From: Streptomyces halobius
Lineage (GTDB): Bacteria > Actinomycetota > Actinomycetes > Streptomycetales > Streptomycetaceae
DNA length: 64,000 nt
Reading direction: 5' to 3'
Assembly (NCBI RefSeq): GCF_023277745.1
Contig: NZ_CP086322.1
Location: 3,782,001-3,846,000 of the forward strand
In this document: positions 61,916-64,000 of the stretch, piece by piece
Layout of the letters: every line of letters begins with the position of its first letter
How positions within the stretch are numbered: the first letter of the stretch is position 1
Position numbers and translations under genes: made by a program
The notes under the pieces: model-generated
Database searches by the model: none
The model's input: only the letters and a program-made list of their open reading frames with translations
What the model was told of the DNA's origin: nothing

Positions 61916-63685
61916 GTGCGCAAGGTGCTCATCGCCAACCGTGGCGAAATCGCTGTTCGCGTTGCCCGTGCATGCAAGGACGCCGGAATCGGGAGCGTAG
62001 CCGTCTACGCCGAGCCCGACCGGGACGCCGTGCACGTCCGCGCGGCGGACGAGGCATACGCCCTGGGCGGTGACACACCTGCCACCAGCTACCTGGACAT
62101 CGCCAAGGTCCTTGCGGCCGCCGCCGATTCCGGCGCGGACGCGATCCACCCCGGTTACGGCTTCCTGTCCGAGAACGCCGACTTCGCGCAGGCCGTCCTC
62201 GACGCGGGCCTGAACTGGATCGGCCCGCCGCCGCAGGCCATCCGCGACCTGGGCGACAAGGTCGCCGCCCGGCACATCGCCCAGCGTGCCGGCGCCCCGC
62301 TGGTCGCCGGCACCCCCGACCCGGTCTCCGGGGCGGAAGAGGTCGTCGCCTTCGCCGAACAGCACGGTCTGCCGATCGCCATCAAGGCGGCGTTCGGTGG
62401 TGGCGGCCGTGGTCTGAAGGTGGCCCGCACCCTCGAAGAGGTCCCCGAGCTGTACGACTCGGCGGTGCGTGAGGCGGTGGCCGCCTTCGGCCGCGGGGAG
62501 TGCTTCGTCGAGCGCTACCTCGACCGCCCCCGGCACGTCGAGACGCAGTGCCTGGCCGACAAGCACGGCAACGTCGTCGTGGTCTCCACCCGTGACTGCT
62601 CGCTGCAGCGCCGCCACCAGAAGCTGGTCGAGGAGGCCCCGGCCCCGTTCCTGTCCGACGAGCAGAACGCCGAGCTCTACCACGCCTCCAAGGCCATTTT
62701 GAAGGAGGCCGGCTACGAGGGTGCCGGCACCTGCGAGTTCCTGGTCGGCCAGGACGGCACCATCTCCTTCCTGGAGGTCAACACCCGCCTGCAGGTCGAG
62801 CACCCGGTCACCGAAGAGGTCACCGGTATCGACCTGGTCCGCGAGATGTTCCGCATCGCCGACGGCGAGGAGCTCGGCTACGACGACCCGGTCATCCGTG
62901 GCCACGCGTTCGAGTTCCGTATCAACGGCGAGGACCCGGGCCGCAACTTCCTGCCCGCGCCGGGCACGGTCACCAAGTTCGAAACGCCCGCCGGCCCCGG
63001 TGTCCGTCTGGACGCGGGCGTGGAATCCGGCTCGGTCATCGGCCCGGCATGGGACTCCCTCCTCGCCAAGCTCATCGTCACCGGCGCCACCCGCGAGCAG
63101 GCCCTGCAGCGGGCCACGCGTGCGCTGGCCGAGTTCACCGTCGAGGGTATGGCCACCGCCATCCCGTTCCACCGCACCGTCGTCAAGGACCCGGCGTTCG
63201 CTCCCGAACTGGCCGGTTCCGACGACCCGTTCACGGTCCACACCCGCTGGATCGAGACGGAGTTCGTCAACGAGATCAAGCCGTTCGCGGCACCGGCTGG
63301 TGAGGAGGCCGAGGCGGACAGCCGCGAGACGGTCGTGGTCGAGGTCGGCGGCAAGCGCCTGGAGGTCTCGCTGCCGTCCTCGCTGGGGATGCCGCTGGCC
63401 CGCGCCGCGGTCGCCGGGGGTGCCAAGCCCAAGCGCAAGGCTGCCAGGAAGTCCGCCGGCGCTGCCTCCGGTGATGCGCTGGCGTCGCCGATGCAGGGCA
63501 CCGTCGTCAAGGTCGCCGTCGAGGAGGGCCAGCAGGTCGCCGAGGGCGAGCTCGTCGTCGTCCTGGAGGCGATGAAGATGGAGCAGCCGCTCAACGCCCA
63601 CCGCTCCGGCACCATCAAGGGCCTGACGGCCGAGATCGGCGCGGCCCTCACGTCCGGCGCCGTCATCTGCGAAATCAAGGACTGA
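61916..63685 (+). CDS. accA2: Acyl-CoA carboxylase alpha subunit (biotin carboxylase + BCCP)
   Basis: 589 residues. Biotin carboxylase part (1 to about 450): [17 protein letters not shown], the ATP loop [28 protein letters not shown]. Then an Ala/Lys linker and a biotin carrier domain with [10 protein letters not shown], whose Lys is biotinylated by BirA. It pairs with PccB and the epsilon subunit at 53-55 kb to carboxylate propionyl- or acetyl-CoA. GTG 61916 has AAGGAAGGA 6 bp upstream. High identity to actinobacterial AccA1/AccA2 types. Confidence 0.96.
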   Translation: MRKVLIANRGEIAVRVARACKDAGIGSVAVYAEPDRDAVHVRAADEAYALGGDTPATSYLDIAKVLAAAADSGADAIHPGYGFLSENADFAQAVLDAGLNWIGPPPQAIRDLGDKVAARHIAQRAGAPLVAGTPDPVSGAEEVVAFAEQHGLPIAIKAAFGGGGRGLKVARTLEEVPELYDSAVREAVAAFGRGECFVERYLDRPRHVETQCLADKHGNVVVVSTRDCSLQRRHQKLVEEAPAPFLSDEQNAELYHASKAILKEAGYEGAGTCEFLVGQDGTISFLEVNTRLQVEHPVTEEVTGIDLVREMFRIADGEELGYDDPVIRGHAFEFRINGEDPGRNFLPAPGTVTKFETPAGPGVRLDAGVESGSVIGPAWDSLLAKLIVTGATREQALQRATRALAEFTVEGMATAIPFHRTVVKDPAFAPELAGSDDPFTVHTRWIETEFVNEIKPFAAPAGEEAEADSRETVVVEVGGKRLEVSLPSSLGMPLARAAVAGGAKPKRKAARKSAGAASGDALASPMQGTVVKVAVEEGQQVAEGELVVVLEAMKMEQPLNAHRSGTIKGLTAEIGAALTSGAVICEIKD

Positions 63686-63706
63686 CGAGCGAGAGCGTCG
63701 CACTGT

Positions 63707-63742
63707 GAGGGGCGCCCGGCGGATCGCCGCGGGGCGCCCCTC
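63707..63742 (+). terminator. Terminator after the carboxylase alpha gene
   Basis: 11-bp perfect stem GAGGGGCGCCC/GGGCGCCCCTC with a 14-nt loop that can itself fold (GGCGGATCGCC), 21 bp after the stop. Confidence 0.85.
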
Positions 63743-63895
63743 GCGTGTGCTGCGAAGCCCGGCCGGGGTGCGTCGTGCCCGTGACGGAAACACCACCCGT
63801 GACCGGCACGGGAACACCGCCCGTCCCCTCACCGCGGTATTCGCTCCCCGGCCTCCGGCCGGCGGGAATACCGCCCCACCCCGACCGCTGTGGCC

Positions 63896-64000
63896 TCACA
63901 AGTTCCCCACCACATCCTCCGGAAAGGTCAGCGACCTGCTCATCCACTGCAGCGCCGCGGGCAGTTCGCGGCGCCAGGTGGCGAAGTTGTGGCTGCCGTG
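63896..64000 (-). CDS. Alpha/beta-hydrolase esterase, C-terminal end only
   Basis: The last 34 codons of a gene entering from the right edge: HGSHNFATWRRELPAALQWM and the end VVGNL. The His in GSHNFATW fits the catalytic His of putative esterases (PF00756 type, near S-formylglutathione hydrolase and antigen 85). The remainder is outside the window. Confidence 0.7.
   Translation of the reverse strand, partial: HGSHNFATWRRELPAALQWMSRSLTFPEDVVGNL

Overview
The window looks like chromosomal DNA of a Streptomyces or a very close relative. It is very GC-rich with strong third-position G/C bias, uses many GTG starts, and its genes match the actinobacterial core: mycothiol amidase, GTP-type PEP carboxykinase, a split acyl-CoA carboxylase with a tiny epsilon subunit, and a class III adenylate cyclase. 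No rRNA, tRNA, CRISPR array, integrase or transposase was seen. I found 58 full-length or partial protein genes and several wrecked ones.

Left part (1-24 kb). A Tad/Flp pilus operon (CpaE-like, CpaB-like, and a zinc-ribbon protein of unknown function) leaves the window on the left. Three secreted enzymes follow: a GH18 chitinase behind a DasR-like operator, a trypsin-like protease and an M14 carboxypeptidase. At 7.3-14.6 kb is a divergent D-amino-acid gene set: GntP-type permease, RidA, IclR regulator and PfkB kinase one way, a D-threonine aldolase/D-serine dehydratase-like enzyme and a D-aminoacylase the other way, around a 17-bp palindrome. Then come an alanine-type aminotransferase, a small gene behind a FUR-type box, PEP carboxykinase with an apparent 1-nt frameshift, a TrhA/hemolysin III membrane protein, a decayed tetR, an MDR oxidoreductase and a YyaL/DUF255 protein.

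Middle part (24-44 kb). A 1.1-kb-residue STAND NTPase-TPR protein starts next to an inverted pair of DnaA boxes. Mca, a DUF4307 protein and GreA follow. At 30.7-34.4 kb an ABC exporter operon has its permease split by about 1.9 kb of foreign DNA that carries a complete second permease, its own terminator and a piece of an asparagine-synthase-like gene. Threonine ammonia-lyase, MarR, cystathionine gamma-synthase and MsrA are ordinary core genes. An AAA-ATPase/TPR protein fused to the first part of a glycosyltransferase ends abruptly inside a repeat.

Right part (44-64 kb). L,D-transpeptidase lipoprotein, a sortase-E-type LAXTG surface protein, HutH, a GAF-GGDEF protein, enoyl-CoA hydratase, adenylate cyclase, BirA, PccB and its epsilon subunit, a PBP, Maf, MOSC and DJ-1 proteins, an IclR regulator and the biotinylated acyl-CoA carboxylase alpha subunit. 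BirA, PccB, epsilon and alpha would together form the working carboxylase and charge it with biotin.

The most unusual feature is a family of long (about 450-580 bp) imperfect palindromes, present three times (27.6, 43.6 and 49.6 kb). Copy B cuts off the NTPase-glycosyltransferase gene, and copy C carries two smaller REP-like elements nested in it.
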